Shown: positions 11,742 to 23,520 of the stretch, piece by piece
Numbering within the stretch: position 1 is the stretch's first letter
How the letters are laid out: the number at the start of each line of letters is the position of its first letter
Assembly (NCBI GenBank): GCA_030549495.1
Contig: JAUIRK010000993.1
Location: forward strand, 789,501 to 853,500
Length of the DNA: 64,000 nt
Source: Nectonema munidae
Taxonomy: Eukaryota > Nematomorpha > Nectonematoida > Nectonematidae
Reading direction: 5' to 3'
The notes under the pieces: model-generated
Seen by the model: only the letters and a program-made list of their open reading frames with translations
What the model was told of the DNA's origin: nothing
The model's database searches: none
Translations under genes and position numbers: made by a program

Positions 11742-11950
11742 CCTTAGAGCATATAAGGCATTCAAGTTTTTTATTATATATTCTCTGCGTAAGTGTAATT
11801 CCTGCAATACAAAAGTTTATTTCACTAAAGCCACTTGAAGCAGGAATGTTATTTTATAGCGATTGTAGCAAACAATGGAGAGATAGATAAGCAAGCTTTC
11901 CGAAAGCAAGAATTTTTTTGCTATGATATCTTACTGTGAAAGTTAATCAA

Positions 11951-12119
11951 TCAATCAATCAATTTTACGGCTAATGTTCCCAGCACGCTGAGGTTTGGTC
12001 AGGTCTCTCATTATTTTACGTCTCCATTCATCTCTATTTTGTCCGTCCCCTAATGTTAAATGTCTTTTGCTCATGTCTTTTTTGACTATTTCTATCCATG
12101 TCATCTTTGGCCTGCCTTT
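11951..12119 (-). mobile_element. Strongly 5'-truncated LINE with TTGA tail and 21-bp target duplication
   Basis: The sequence CTTACTGTGAAAGTTAATCA plus A occurs at 11930-11950 and again at 12120-12140, flanking the insert. Read on the minus strand the insert encodes GRPKMTWIEIVKKDM and QNRDEWRRKI, the extreme C-terminus of a LINE ORF2, and it ends in a TTGA-type tetramer tail (about 11951-11962). It is a textbook target-primed insertion of about 170 bp. Confidence 0.8.
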
Positions 12120-12386
12120 CTTACTGTGAAAGTTAATCAAAAAAATGCTTTGCCCGTCTGTAACAAACTTTCAATTTTCTATAAAAATAAATCTAGTCGT
12201 CCCATACCAGATCCGGGAAAATGGCGCAACAAACTAGTCGGTACTCATAAAGATCTATACGCAATATCGATAAAAAAAAGAGCAATACAGGATAAATATT
12301 CAATGATAATTTGTAAAACAAAGTTTGCATTGTTTGTTTTATGCAAATATGTTTTCTCACCCTGAAAATATTATATCCATATAAAT

Positions 12387-12469
12387 TTAACCCTTTCGTG
12401 ACCAGAAAAAGCAGACGAGGTAAAATTGTTTATGTATCATATATGATACACTGGTCACGAAAGAGTTAA
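12387..12469. mobile_element. piggyBac-type MITE, subfamily B, deleted form
   Basis: TTAA on both sides, with terminal repeats CCCTTTCGTGACCAG and CTGGTCACGAAAGAG. The palindrome GTATCATATATGATAC lies just inside one end and a single GCAGACG (complement of CGTCTGC) at the other. It is 53 bp shorter than the subfamily B copy at 40713-40848. Confidence 0.8.
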
Positions 12470-15246
12470 TATAAAAGTGCTTATATCTGGTTATAAAATA
12501 TCTATAAAACTGAGAAGAAAATTTTGAAGTACCCAGTTTGTTTTGCTGACCAAAAAGGATATCAGGTATAAGAAAATTTGGAAATTCTGTAATAGAGTTA
12601 CTGCAAGAGAATTCCGTTTATAAAGAACGTATTAACCAATAACCGTAAGTTCGTTACTTTTATAAAGTTTAACGGAAGTTATGTTTGTGTGTTAAAAATA
12701 AGCTTATTTAAATTATTAATGAATAGGTTATTATTATATTCAAAAATATCAATTACTTAGCTTTTTATATCAATGCCTTCAGTAAAGCTGACTTGGAAGT
12801 TAAAAAATGTAGAACTGTTATAAACAATCTTAAATTCTTTGATTTTCGTAGGTTTTAGTTCTGCAAAAAAGGAGCAAGGATTATTTTGCTTCAATGTTAT
12901 AAAGTTCAATATTATTAACGCGGAATATAATCAGTGTTATGTAAACTAACATTTTTTTTCTTTTATTGATTTGATAATTAATTCCTTTAAAAAAAGTAAC
13001 ATTTCAAAGTTCGCATAAGAAAGGAATGCTCTTCTAGCTTGCGGGATATCTTTCTGTATTGGAATTAAACGTTGTTCAACTCCTGTTCTCGAAGAAATTG
13101 CTGTTCTGAAGTTGATAAACAAATAAAGCATAACTTTTTCACCTGAAAAAGCAGCATTTAGCTAGGAAAATATAAATATTGATTTTTGTCATAAACTTTA
13201 AACGAATTTATAGAAAAGTTAATTGTTTCGTTAAGTATTTATGAGATTAGCTTTAAAGTTAAAAAGGTAATAAATATTTCAACTTCGCTAATTGACGAGT
13301 AATGCATTAAAGCTTTTGTGCCTGGAAAAAAAGGTTTCGAAAAGGAAAAGTAGCCGATTAGTTATCGAAAACAAAATGCTTGCAAGGATTAAAATCAAGA
13401 AATAGCGTGTGTCATTTAACGATGAGGGTGGAATACCGAACGAAATCCAATACATCAAAGAGGTTAAATGAGTAGAAAAAAAGAAAACTCCAAACCTTTT
13501 CCTCCATATTTGACTTTCCCCAGTACTTTCTCCTTTTTCTTGCACACTATCCTTTCATTTTGCTGCTGCTGCTTTTTCTAATACAAAGAATTGAATATAC
13601 CAAAATTATAAATAACAAGGTTCGGTTATGAATCATGTGATCGCATAGAGGAATGAGTAAAGATATATCTCCATATGCCTCACTTTGATACTAAAAGATG
13701 TGGCATTCTTATCGAAGGCCAACACAAGCGGTGCAAATCTGTTTTGTTCGATGAAAATACTTCAAAGTTTACTGCCCTCTGATTTGCGTTTGTTTGGAAA
13801 TCAAGAATTTGAAAAAAATGAAAATGACAAATACCTTTCAGGCTTTGCTCTTTTATTTTATGAATCCCTGTTTAAAAAAATTCATTGATCACACAGGAGA
13901 TTTTTAATAAAATTTTGTGAATTAGGATAATTCAATTTTTTACCTCGATGGTTCGCAATGGCTTTTTGAGAAGAGATAAAGTCTAAAAAACAAATAGCTT
14001 CAAATTTATGCTACTTATATACAATAAATAAAGTATTTACTGTTTATTTTAACTTTTAAAATTGCTTTTATTTTTGTCATTGTTACTTTTATGTTATAGT
14101 CATTTTCGCCCCCCCCCCCCTGAAAACACATTGTGACACATGGACGCAGGAGATTTGGTTTGATGAAGACAGTGTTGGTATCGGAGTGTGAATGTCAGAA
14201 TAATAAGGGAGAAAAACATTGGGAAAATTTGTTAGTCAATATTTATTGGATAGTGGGGTTGTCGAATAAATGAGATCGGATAACCAATGAGTCTTAATAC
14301 AGGCTTTTAATGCGGTCTTCAGACGACCTATATTTTTACCTTTAAACACCAAATACTGAATCAGCTGAACCAAGAATTCTGTTCAATAAAACATTTACAA
14401 AGATCGTTTTTAGAGTCGTGGTATAAAAAAAAACTTTCATCTCGTTAGAGCATAGCATATCTCTAACACTTTTTCTTACGGATACAGTAATGCTTATGGG
14501 CTAGCCCCCCCTCCCCCCCTATGAAAAATGGCTTTGAAAATTACCCTTACTAATTTTGCTTTTTCCTAAAACAATACTTGCTGGTAGTTTATTACGTTTA
14601 TATCAACGAAATGCCAAGTCGATTTCTAAAAGACATAATACAGCTGTCGTATTCTCTGAAGACTTTTAGCAAAATTCAGAATCTTTAGTAACATATATCA
14701 ACAAAATAAACTACGTTGAAAAATGTATAGTTTGATTGACATCACAACAATAAATAATTGCTTGAAAAAATTTTGATTGACGGAACCGAAAAGTAAAACA
14801 TTACCCTATTGTGAATATTTAGTATTATTTGTATTCTTTAGATTTATAGATTATTATTTGATAAAACAAAATTGGAAAATACTGCATAAAAAGAACGATG
14901 CAATGCAATATAACTCAACGTCTAAAAATTTGTAAGAAGTGTGCTTCCATTCGAGAAAATAGTAATAATAATATTTGAAAATTTTCAATTTGAGTAGACA
15001 ATATAAATGGAAGCAAACTTTTTACATTTTTATAAACTTCAAGTTAAACATATTTGAAATACAACTAAAAACTAAAGTTTCAAACAAGTATTAAATATTT
15101 AAATGAATGAATAAATAAAAGATACTTTATTTTCTAGAAAACACTTTTTCAATTCAAGCTTCTGTGAAATAATACCTTTGTTCACATATCTTTTTATATG
15201 TAGATCTAAATTTAATTTTAAAAACAAAAATTAACAAAAAATAAAT
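12470..15246. other. Intergenic DNA without a supported gene
   Basis: Several open frames of 60 to 85 codons occur, none with recognisable motifs. A stretch at 14140-14520 resembles 16490-16770, so a decayed dispersed repeat is present. C-tracts lie at about 14109-14120 and 14505-14518. Confidence 0.35.
14140..14520. repeat. Diverged dispersed repeat, copy 1
   Basis: Shares ordered word matches with 16490-16770, such as GGAGTGTGAATGTCAGAATAA here against GGAGTGTAAATGTAAGAATAA there, each followed by a similar region 120 to 150 bp on (TTCTGTTCAATAAAACAT against TTCTGTTGAGTTAGATCG). No ends are visible. Confidence 0.4.
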
Positions 15247-15756
15247 TTAAAAAGAACCCTTTTGCTTTAAATCAGCTGCAATAAAAATGTCCAAAAATCT
15301 ATGGAAGATTTTTTTCGAATGGAAATGAGAAGTAAACAGAAATTTCCTAGAGCAAAATCCATGAAGAAAATATTTTGAAAACAAACTAAGTTGAAAGTTA
15401 GTTAAGGAAAAATCATATTTAAAATGTTTTATAAATATTTTATCAAATTTCTTTGAAGATAAATATCTTTTTTTAATTAAATTAAATATAATTTTTTGTA
15501 ATAAAGGAATAAAATAAAGATGTGTGTATTTAGAAAAACATATTGCCTTCCGTGAAGAACTATTATTCTTAATTCTAGATTTAAAGAAAAGTTGTCTGAA
15601 TACTTTAAACAAATTTTGATGAAATACACATGTAGGTTTAATAGAACTTTTTTGAAATTTTTTAGTTACTAAAATATTAGGCTTTCTTTTTTGTGAAATT
15701 TTTTTAACTTTTCTGTTTTTTACAATAAAATAATCAGAAATTTTTGTTATTTTCAT
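15247..15756 (-). CDS. Hypothetical protein, 169 residues, basic and Phe/Ser-rich
   Basis: An uninterrupted frame of 169 codons from ATG at 15756, long for DNA this AT-rich. The product is very rich in Lys, Phe, Ser and Ile and has no domain I recognise. The N-terminus MKITKISDYFIVKNRKVKK loosely resembles a PCNA-interacting (PIP) box, with an aliphatic residue, Ser-Asp and Tyr-Phe in the right spacing, but the usual first Gln is missing. The composition is also what chance open frames in AT-rich DNA look like. An AATAAA on the same strand lies about 120 bp downstream. It could be a real small gene, a transposon leftover or a chance frame. Confidence 0.25.
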   Translation of the reverse strand: MKITKISDYFIVKNRKVKKISQKRKPNILVTKKFQKSSIKPTCVFHQNLFKVFRQLFFKSRIKNNSSSRKAICFSKYTHLYFIPLLQKIIFNLIKKRYLSSKKFDKIFIKHFKYDFSLTNFQLSLFSKYFLHGFCSRKFLFTSHFHSKKIFHRFLDIFIAADLKQKGSF

Positions 15757-16949
15757 AATTTTTTAAATTTTGCTTGGATATTTAGAGAATAAAATTTTAA
15801 TTTTAAAATAAAAATAAAATTTAATATTTAACATATATTCCTAATAACCCATTAAGTCCCAAGTTGATGCTTAAATACATTTTTATATAGAAATTAAAAA
15901 ATTTGAAAATTTTATTTGAAATTAGCAATGAAAATATGAAACAAAAAATTAATAATGAAAAAGCACAGAAGGAGAAGGAGATTTACTTCCCATTCTTTGG
16001 CATCGCAAACGACAGCTTTTTTTTACAAAGTTTACCCCTTTGTCGTTTGTTTTCGTTCATCAATCAGAATTACAGTTCTAATGGAATGTAAAAGTCTTTT
16101 ACACGATCCTCTTGAGATATTCAAGTCCTATGAACAACTAAGAGACTTGGTTATCTCTCTTCGAAACTCTAAATAACTTTGTTTTATCCTAATTTCTTAC
16201 CAAATGCTGAGATGACATAACGCACATGTTGAGTAGGTTTACACATATACTATAGTACCATTTTTTTGTTTCTAATAGTCAGTCTATACTGAGACAAAAG
16301 TTTGAACAAAAGGGTTCAAGGCAGAAGAAATTTAAATAGTTTATAAATGATTTCTTCCTCAAACAAATTTTCTCTTCATTGAATGTGTGTGTTGCTGTCA
16401 TAATAGTTTCAATTACTGGTCATAGTTTATTAATAAATGGGTAATGAAATAATTCAATCAGATGGTTGGTCTGTCTAATTAAAAATATATAAAGCAGGTC
16501 TGTGGGCATTTATTACGAAAACATTGTCGATTTTGGAGTGTAAATGTAAGAATAACTGCGGATTAACACTTTGAAAAAATATTTGATTGATTCAATTTTG
16601 AAGTTGCGATCTTAAAAACTTTAGTATAAGCGAAAGGACATTTTAGCTACTGCATTCTGTTGAGTTAGATCGTATAAAAGATAAACATGACACTTTCTTT
16701 TCTAAAATCTTGAAGATTCGAATGATTGCATAGTCCATAGCATTCTTCAATGGAAGAGGTATGGGTTTTTAAGATGACTAGATACAGGGCCATACAAAAA
16801 CCTCTGGAGTATAACTTTGTGGCAAAGATATTTGGCCAGGCCCTTTCTTAATAATTTCCACAAGAAAAAAATTAAAATTTTTAAAAATTAAGTTTTTTCT
16901 TGTTTGTTATTAATTCTGATTTTTTTCCTAAATTTTAAGCTTTTTTAAT
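15757..16949. other. AT-rich spacer with repeat remnants
   Basis: Copy 2 of the dispersed repeat described at 14140 lies at about 16490-16770. A 73-codon plus-strand frame (15955-16176) has no recognisable motif. No gene is supported. Confidence 0.35.
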
Positions 16950-16974
16950 CAACGTAAAAGTAAAAGTAAAAGCC

Positions 16975-18096
16975 ATGAATCCGCAAACTAAACGCATAAG
17001 ACAAGATGATAGATCACCCCTTACATCATCCCAAGTTATCTCCGACCTTTTCGATAGATTTATTTCCAACATTACACTTCCAACATAACATCTCATCAGC
17101 TTCCACAAATTAAAAACCGAAGTTTTGCTTACACACTCTGATAAGATCGAAAAGCTAACCAACTTTCTGCATTCTCACTCTTCACACACAAACCCGCCAC
17201 CTACAAAAACTTACTCACAAACACTCACCACTACATCGCCTTCATTCCCTACATCCACAATTTTCAATACCCCACAATCAAATTCCTCCGTCATCACAAC
17301 TCAACCACATCACTCACTACCCAAACAGAAAAATCTCCTAGACCCAAAACTCTCAATAATGATCTCACCAACTATTCCCTCTGAAAACAGATCTCAAAAA
17401 GCTTCTTTCAAAAAAGATATCATAAAGAATATGGACACAAGCACTCAACTAATAGTAATAAAAAATACCCGAAGATCCTCCTCTGGATCCCTCCTTTTTC
17501 AATTTGAGAATAATCATCAGAAAAACTTGGCCACCAACTCACTATCGAAAAAGGGCATCACCGTTAAAGAAATTCCACCCATCCTCCCTCGTTTTGTTCT
17601 CTCTGGCATTCCTCTAGACCTCCTCATAGAAGACATTCCCACACAATTCATTCAAGAAAACTGCTTCCTTAAAGACCTAGGAACAATCAGGTCAGTAAGG
17701 CAACTTGGAAAAAAGGGCCTTTACTCATACACCATAACCTTCGAAACATCCACCAACACTCTTTTCAAACACTTCTGTGAAAATCTTAAAATTTTTATCC
17801 ACCACCCCATCCTCCACCCTAAAATTTTCAAACCACGACTCTCTCAATGCGCAAACTGTCTGAAATTCAATCACTCCACTTCAAAATGCAAAGCAGAATC
17901 CCCACATTGCAATCACTGCGGAGACAGAGGGCACTCGATTGAGTCATGCATTTTTGCTAAAGATCCCTCTAAACTCTCTTACTCAAACTGTCACCAAAAA
18001 CCCTCTTCCCCTTCCGACACATGCCCTCACCGCATACAACATACAAAAAACATGCATGACATACACTCTAACATAATCAAAAATTTCATATGCTGA
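16975..18096 (+). pseudogene. LINE ORF1 with CCHC zinc knuckles
   Basis: The frame opens at ATG 16975 (MNPQTKRIRQDDRSPL), has one in-frame stop at 17086-17088, then runs unbroken to TGA at 18094-18096. The N-terminal third is Ser/Thr/Pro-rich. The C-terminal part has knuckles CANCLKFNHSTSKC and CNHCGDRGHSIESC, then a weaker third (CHQKPSSPSDTCPH). It would bind the element RNA. The ORF2 start ATG (18090) overlaps its end as ATGCTGA, an arrangement suited to termination-reinitiation. Confidence 0.75.
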
Positions 18097-21000
18097 ACTT
18101 CTTACACATAAACACTAATCACTCATCCACGAGATGGGCAAATCTCACACACATATTACACAGCTTCATTCACAACATAATTTCAATCAACGAGCCATAC
18201 GCACTCAATCTCTCTTTACCCTACATTCCCAGCACATATTCCTCTCTCTACGTATCCCTATCCACCTATTACTTCACGTGCATTTTACTAAAATCATCAC
18301 TCATTTTCACATTCCTCAAGCAATTTTCCTCAAAACAAACGCTTTTGCGATTATTTTTTCATCTAACACTCCCATTCTTTTTTGCTCTTACTATTCCCCA
18401 CTCTCCAACACAAAAGCTTTCACTGATGCATTCACTCTCGATCTCAACCGCGCCAAAGCACACATATCAGCAATTTCCAAACCTTTTTACCTCATCATTT
18501 GGACCGACTGCAAAGCGCGATCCTTCCTTTGGGACCAAAAAGAAAACTTACGCAGCATCGAGGCGACATCCTTCATCGCCCAACACAATCTACACATTTG
18601 CGACAACACAACAGAGCCAACCTTCCTGAGAATTATAAACAACATTGTCACCTCATCACATATAGACATAACTCTCTCTTCAGCAAACACGTACGATCTT
18701 ATCTTAAAATGGGCCATCTCCGATCAACCCTCGGCATCTGACCATCACTACATCACTTTTCAACTCAACATCAACGCGAAAGCACACACATGCACCCCCA
18801 CGAAATCTCCAAAATACACGCACTGGCACACCTTCCTCCGTACTCTATCCACCAATCTACCGCACTGCACACCCGCACTTCACTCAACTACCACCACAGA
18901 AGAAGCCGATCGCAACATAAACAACGCTCTAACTACTTCGATAAACTAGTCCACTCCTTCAAAGCCATTTCCCCAAAGAAAAAAGGCTTATTTTTGGACA
19001 CCAGCCCTGAGCCAACAAAAGAAAACACTACGCCGGGCCCTCAAAAACCTGAGGAAAACGCTAACCCTCTATCACTTACCAGCCATAACATCATCTGAAC
19101 TCTCACACGCAGTAAACTCGCTCCAACACAGCTCAGCCCCAAGCCTCGACTCAATCTCCATAAATCACATTAAAAAGTCAATCCATCTCCTAGAAAAACA
19201 CTTAATCAACATCTACAACGCTGGTGTAACCCTCTCCTTTTTTCCTTCATTATGGAAAATAAGAAAACTCTCAGAACTCAAAAACTGGCGACATATTACC
19301 ATTCTTCCCGTCCTCGGCAAAATCTTAGAAAAAATCCTTCGAAGAAGGCTCGTCCACTACATTGCTCAAAACAACCTCATGCATCCCTCCCAGTTTGCCT
19401 ATCTTCCTCTCCGAAACACCGAGTCAGCCTTATCAAAACTAACTGAACTCCTTTAGCACTCCATCATATCCCACAAAACCGCTACAGTTCTATTTATAGA
19501 CATTGACAATGCATTTAACCACGCCTGGCCCCCGCAATCATTCTGAACATGCATCTCAAAAAATATCCACCCTACATGATTAAATTCATACACAACTATC
19601 TACAAAATAGAGCTTTAGTTTTTGGGGAAAAATCAACACGTGCAGTTCACTTGCTATCACACTCTACCCCTCAAAGAGGATGCCTCTCCGACATTCTCTG
19701 GCTTATCTTGATAAACCCTCTTCTTGACATCCTCGACTCAAACGCATACTTCTCACAATGCTTTTCTGACGACCTGCTATTTTCCTTTTCCTCGAACACA
19801 GAACCCGAAAATATTCAGCGCATCTCATCCCTTTTCAACGCTTTAAATTTCACCGCTAATTAACTCAAAATCACATTTAACACATCCATAACTACACTAA
19901 TAGATTTTACGCGCAAACATTTTTCGCATCTACCCCTACGCATCAACAACACAACTCTCATACAACCCGCAAGAACCACTAAATACTTGGGTCTCACCTT
20001 TCAAACTAATTTGAAATGGTCTACACACTTCAAAAACATTTACACAAAACTCACCAGGACTCTATTTCAATTAAGAACAGCCATTTCATAAAAATGGGGC
20101 CTCAGAATTCACCACTCTTTTTTTATTTACAAATCACTCATACTTCCATCACTTCAATATGGCATTCTATCTTGGGGGTCATCACTCGATCATCACACAA
20201 CTCTTACTTTTCTTTTCAAAATCCATCGCCTTAGTCTTTTAACAATTTCAAAAGCTTTCCGCACAATTCCCACTTCTTCTTTAGAGTTCATGTTAAATTG
20301 CCCACCCCTTCTCATTCATTTGAAAAGCACACTCATCAAACGTTACTTCAAGATATACAAATCTTTACTATCTCCCTCTTCAGCCTCCATGCTCCACCTA
20401 CCCTTCAATGCTATACACCCCTACACAATCCTTCTCCATACAGCACTCCCACACCTGCAAAAATACCTCGTACACCCAAAAGTTCATCCAGCCACACTAA
20501 CACACCCATCATTATCTCTTCCATACAACATCACAATTTATCCCAATAAGGACTCCGCAATTACCCACATAAAAGAGATCAGACAACTTCCAAACCTCTC
20601 TACACTCAGAATTTTCACAGATCCGGCCAAATCAATAAAGAGATGCGCTTTCGCATACGCTTTCCACGCAGGCGACTCTCTAATTCCCTTCATTCCTCAA
20701 ATTCTCCATTAAACCACTTGACCACGACATATCATGCTGAATGCACAGCCTTAATCGCCTCCTGCTACCACATTACCCATAACATTCACCTATTGAAACA
20801 GTTCACCCACATCCATTTCTACACAGACTCACAGAAAATTACACGTGACCTACATCTTCACAGAAACATTCCTTTCCACACCTCAATCCTATTCTCAAAA
20901 CTGCGTTCTCTCTCTTCTCTTTTCACGATTTCTATTCTCTGGTGCCCTGCTCATTCCAACATACAAGAAAACATACGCGTAGACTTCCTCGCTAAACAAG

Positions 21001-21620
21001 CCCTTTCCAAAACACACACATCACACCTTACTTCAATAAACCCCGACGTTCTCACTCAAAACCTCACTTTACACACTTTTAATCAATGGCAACAAATTAT
21101 CACCAAGTCCTCCAACAACACGCTCTCAGATATACCGGATATAAAATCTAAATTCTAATATAAAGCTAAAAATTTAAAAGATAAATTCACCCCATCGCGA
21201 TCTATAATAAAATGGTTTTCAGGTCACTGCCCCTGTAAATCATATCTATATCACATCAAACTCACCGACAACCAAATCTGCCGTTTCTGCAATGACCCTT
21301 TAGAAACACCTTATCATCTATTATTCATATGCCCTTTTTTCATCTCCTATCGACACACAATGATAAACTCATGCATCGAAACTCTAGGCCATTTTCCAAC
21401 CAACTTCAGCCAAATCCTCTTCCACCCCAATTTATTAAACGCACTATCTTCTTCGATTAAAACCATCGAACCAATCCTACTAAGGCGTCCTCATTAAGCA
21501 CACTTAGTTTCTTTTACTTACATTTTAAAAATCTCTCACTTTATTTCCATCACCCTTGCCAAGCTTAAATCGTCTTCAAGCTTTCAACAACGCTCTCGAA
21601 CAATCTTCAACTAATCTTTA
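18090..21620 (+). pseudogene. LINE ORF2: endonuclease, reverse transcriptase, RNase H
   Basis: The endonuclease region (18090-18950) shows SINEPYAL, then LIIWTDCKARSFLWDQ, SSHIDITLSS and SDQPSASDHHYITF. The reverse transcriptase (about 19150-20300) shows FIDIDNAFNHAW, TPQRGCLSDILW and the catalytic box CFSDDLLFSF. RNase H (about 20610-21010) shows RIFTDPAKS, YHAECTALIAS, IHFYTDSQKI and CPAHSNIQENIRVDFLAKQA. The C-terminus has CRFCNDPLETPYHLLFIC (about 21280-21335). The frame changes near 18280, 18950, 19240, 19450, 20000 and 20640, and stops are scattered, so it cannot make a working protein. Confidence 0.75.
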
Positions 21621-21690
21621 AGAAGCAGTTTGCAAGCATATCAATTGATTTTGGAAAGTGCTTTGACATCCTTACCAATCCCAAAAAAGT

Positions 21691-22329
21691 AAAAGTAATT
21701 TATGAGAATTATTTTTAAAGAAATGAGTAATATTTTTACTTTACACATGGAAGATACTATAGTATAATTGCTAGATTTTTGCAATAAAATATTCATTTTC
21801 TAGTTTTTATTTGATATTGCTTTATACGAAACAACATCAATATACAATAAAATCTTTCTTATACGACTTACGTTTTTGACATAATTTTGGTCGAATCTCA
21901 CAGGGTGTCATTATAAGGAGGTTTTGTAAAATCTAAGTTTATAAACTAAAGTTAGTATTATTAGAACCCACACGACATATTTTACTTGTTTTTATCATAA
22001 TTAAAAACAAAATTAAAAATTATTAATTCAAAAATGAATCAAGTTTTGTTTGCCCTAGTTTAGAAAAACAATGATGTTTCATCTGATTACCCTGTGTTAG
22101 ACATACCTGTCAAATTTCCAGGCAATACTGGGATACTCTTGGTTTTGGTTTCTTTTTTCCGGTCTCCCGTTTTCCAGTTTTTATCTCTTATATATGATAT
22201 CATTGTTCATTAGCTGCTTTGTGTCATTATATTTCCAAACTAAAAGTTCCTGGAATATCTTCATGTGAACTTTTGTGTTGACTGTTAGTATCTAAATATA
22301 GGTTAGTGTGATACAATAAATTTTTACCT
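21691..22329. other. AT-rich spacer between two LINE remnants
   Basis: No coding region is seen. No LINE ORF2 follows the minus-strand ORF1 at 22330-23520, although one would be expected here. Confidence 0.45.
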
Positions 22330-23520
22330 TCAACCATCATGGAATAAGGTGATGCTCTCAACGCGTTTCAATTCCTTGATAACATATGGACAACTGTAAC
22401 TCATTGATGCATGATTAATTGATGACTCTCCATTTTTGGTACAAGTATGACATTTGTACTTTGTGCTATCATCTTTAACTGGACAAACAATATAATCATG
22501 GGATGGAGAACAATATTTGCAAGTTGCATCTTTCTTACAATTTGATGTAATGTGCCCAAAAAGAAAACATTTACTACATTGTATATGTGAAAAAAACGGA
22601 CGGCATTTTACAGCTTCAATCATCATAAAGAAGGTAAAATCATTTTTCTTGAGGAAGGAGAAAATTTTAGGAGCTACTTTAACAACAACGATCCTTTTTT
22701 CATTTTGGATATCTTTTGAAAAAAGTACCACAAAGTTCTGCCATCATCAACTATTTTTTTGATAAATTCATTTTTGTTTATAATCAATTCAGTCAACAAG
22801 TTATTTTCAATACTTTGTGAGATAACAAATGAAACTCTTGGTAATAGTACCTTGGTTCTAACAGCTTTTAATTGTTCTTCTTTCCCCAAAAGATTTTCAG
22901 CTTTTTCTAGATTTTGATGGTCTGGAAAACAAAGTCTGAATACTTTTTTCGTCTTCTTATTTGATACCACTTTAACTCCATTTAGAATGAGTGATGTCTT
23001 TTCAGCTAATTGATCGACTTTCAAGCTCTCTGATTTTACATATAAAGTGTGTTGTTTATTTTCAGGCTTTCTAAATGCGTCAGCGAATGTAAATGACGAT
23101 TATGGTAATTTTGCAACATATCTACTAAAACAAATATTTTTTTGAGATTCTTTTGTTTCTTTCATCTCTTTCAGAGAGCTTGATATTAACGTTAAATCTT
23201 CAGCATGTTTATCAAAATTTGTTTTCAATGAGTAAGTAACTTTATTTTGGTCATCTAATTGATTTTTCAACTCATTTACTACATTTGTCAGATTAGCAAT
23301 TAGCGAATTAGATTTTTCTTTTTGTCTTATTTCTGAATCACAGCACTTTTGATAATGCCATTTGATTCCTTCGTTATTATATTTATCGGGAATTTTGAAT
23401 AAGGAGGGATCAAATTTTTGGCAATTATAACATAACCACTTTTCACAACAATCGCACTTCACAAGACGAGACGATCTTACTTGAAAACTCTCACATTCCC
23501 AGCTCTCATTCTCGATGAAT
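22330..23520 (-). pseudogene. Orphan LINE ORF1 with PHD-type finger and zinc knuckles
   Basis: On the minus strand the reading starts around 23520 with SWECESFQVRSSRLVKCDC and continues CEKWLCYNCQKFD...KWHYQKC, a PHD-like C4HC3 finger. A predicted coiled coil follows (about 23330-23120), then a stop at 23100. The same frame resumes through TSLILNGVKVV and VFRLCFPDHQNLEKAENLL, an RRM-like region. After a frame change near 22700 comes CSKCFLFGHITSNC and CKYCSPSHDYIVC, a zinc-knuckle block. PHD-containing ORF1 proteins are known from CR1/Jockey-related LINEs. No ORF2 follows downstream, so this is an isolated piece. Confidence 0.6.

Larger units (their letters stand above)
16950..21690 (+). mobile_element. 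Near full-length R1/LOA-like LINE with RNase H
   Basis: A two-ORF non-LTR retrotransposon of about 4.7 kb. ORF1 (16975-18096) carries zinc knuckles. ORF2 (from 18090) carries an endonuclease, a reverse transcriptase, an RNase H domain and a C-terminal CCHC finger, an order typical of R1/LOA/I-related clades. AAAAGT-like repeats lie just before ORF1 (about 16956-16973) and after the 3' end (about 21685-21697). The sense strand is strikingly C-rich and G-poor, unlike the surrounding AT-rich DNA. Multiple stops and frame changes show that it is dead. A 3' fragment of a relative is at 51163-51880. Confidence 0.8.

Noticed and set aside
12946-13600. Two minus-strand frames with plausible splice acceptors (near 13090 and 13590)
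   Set aside because: No recognisable protein, and no consistent phase chain between them.
13685-13888. 67-codon plus-strand frame with somewhat mixed composition
   Set aside because: No recognisable motif; one alternative frame resembles a decayed zinc-binding transposon segment too weakly to call.
16935-17162. Minus-strand frame over the start of the LINE ORF1
   Set aside because: It is the complement of the real ORF1 coding strand, which carries zinc knuckles downstream.
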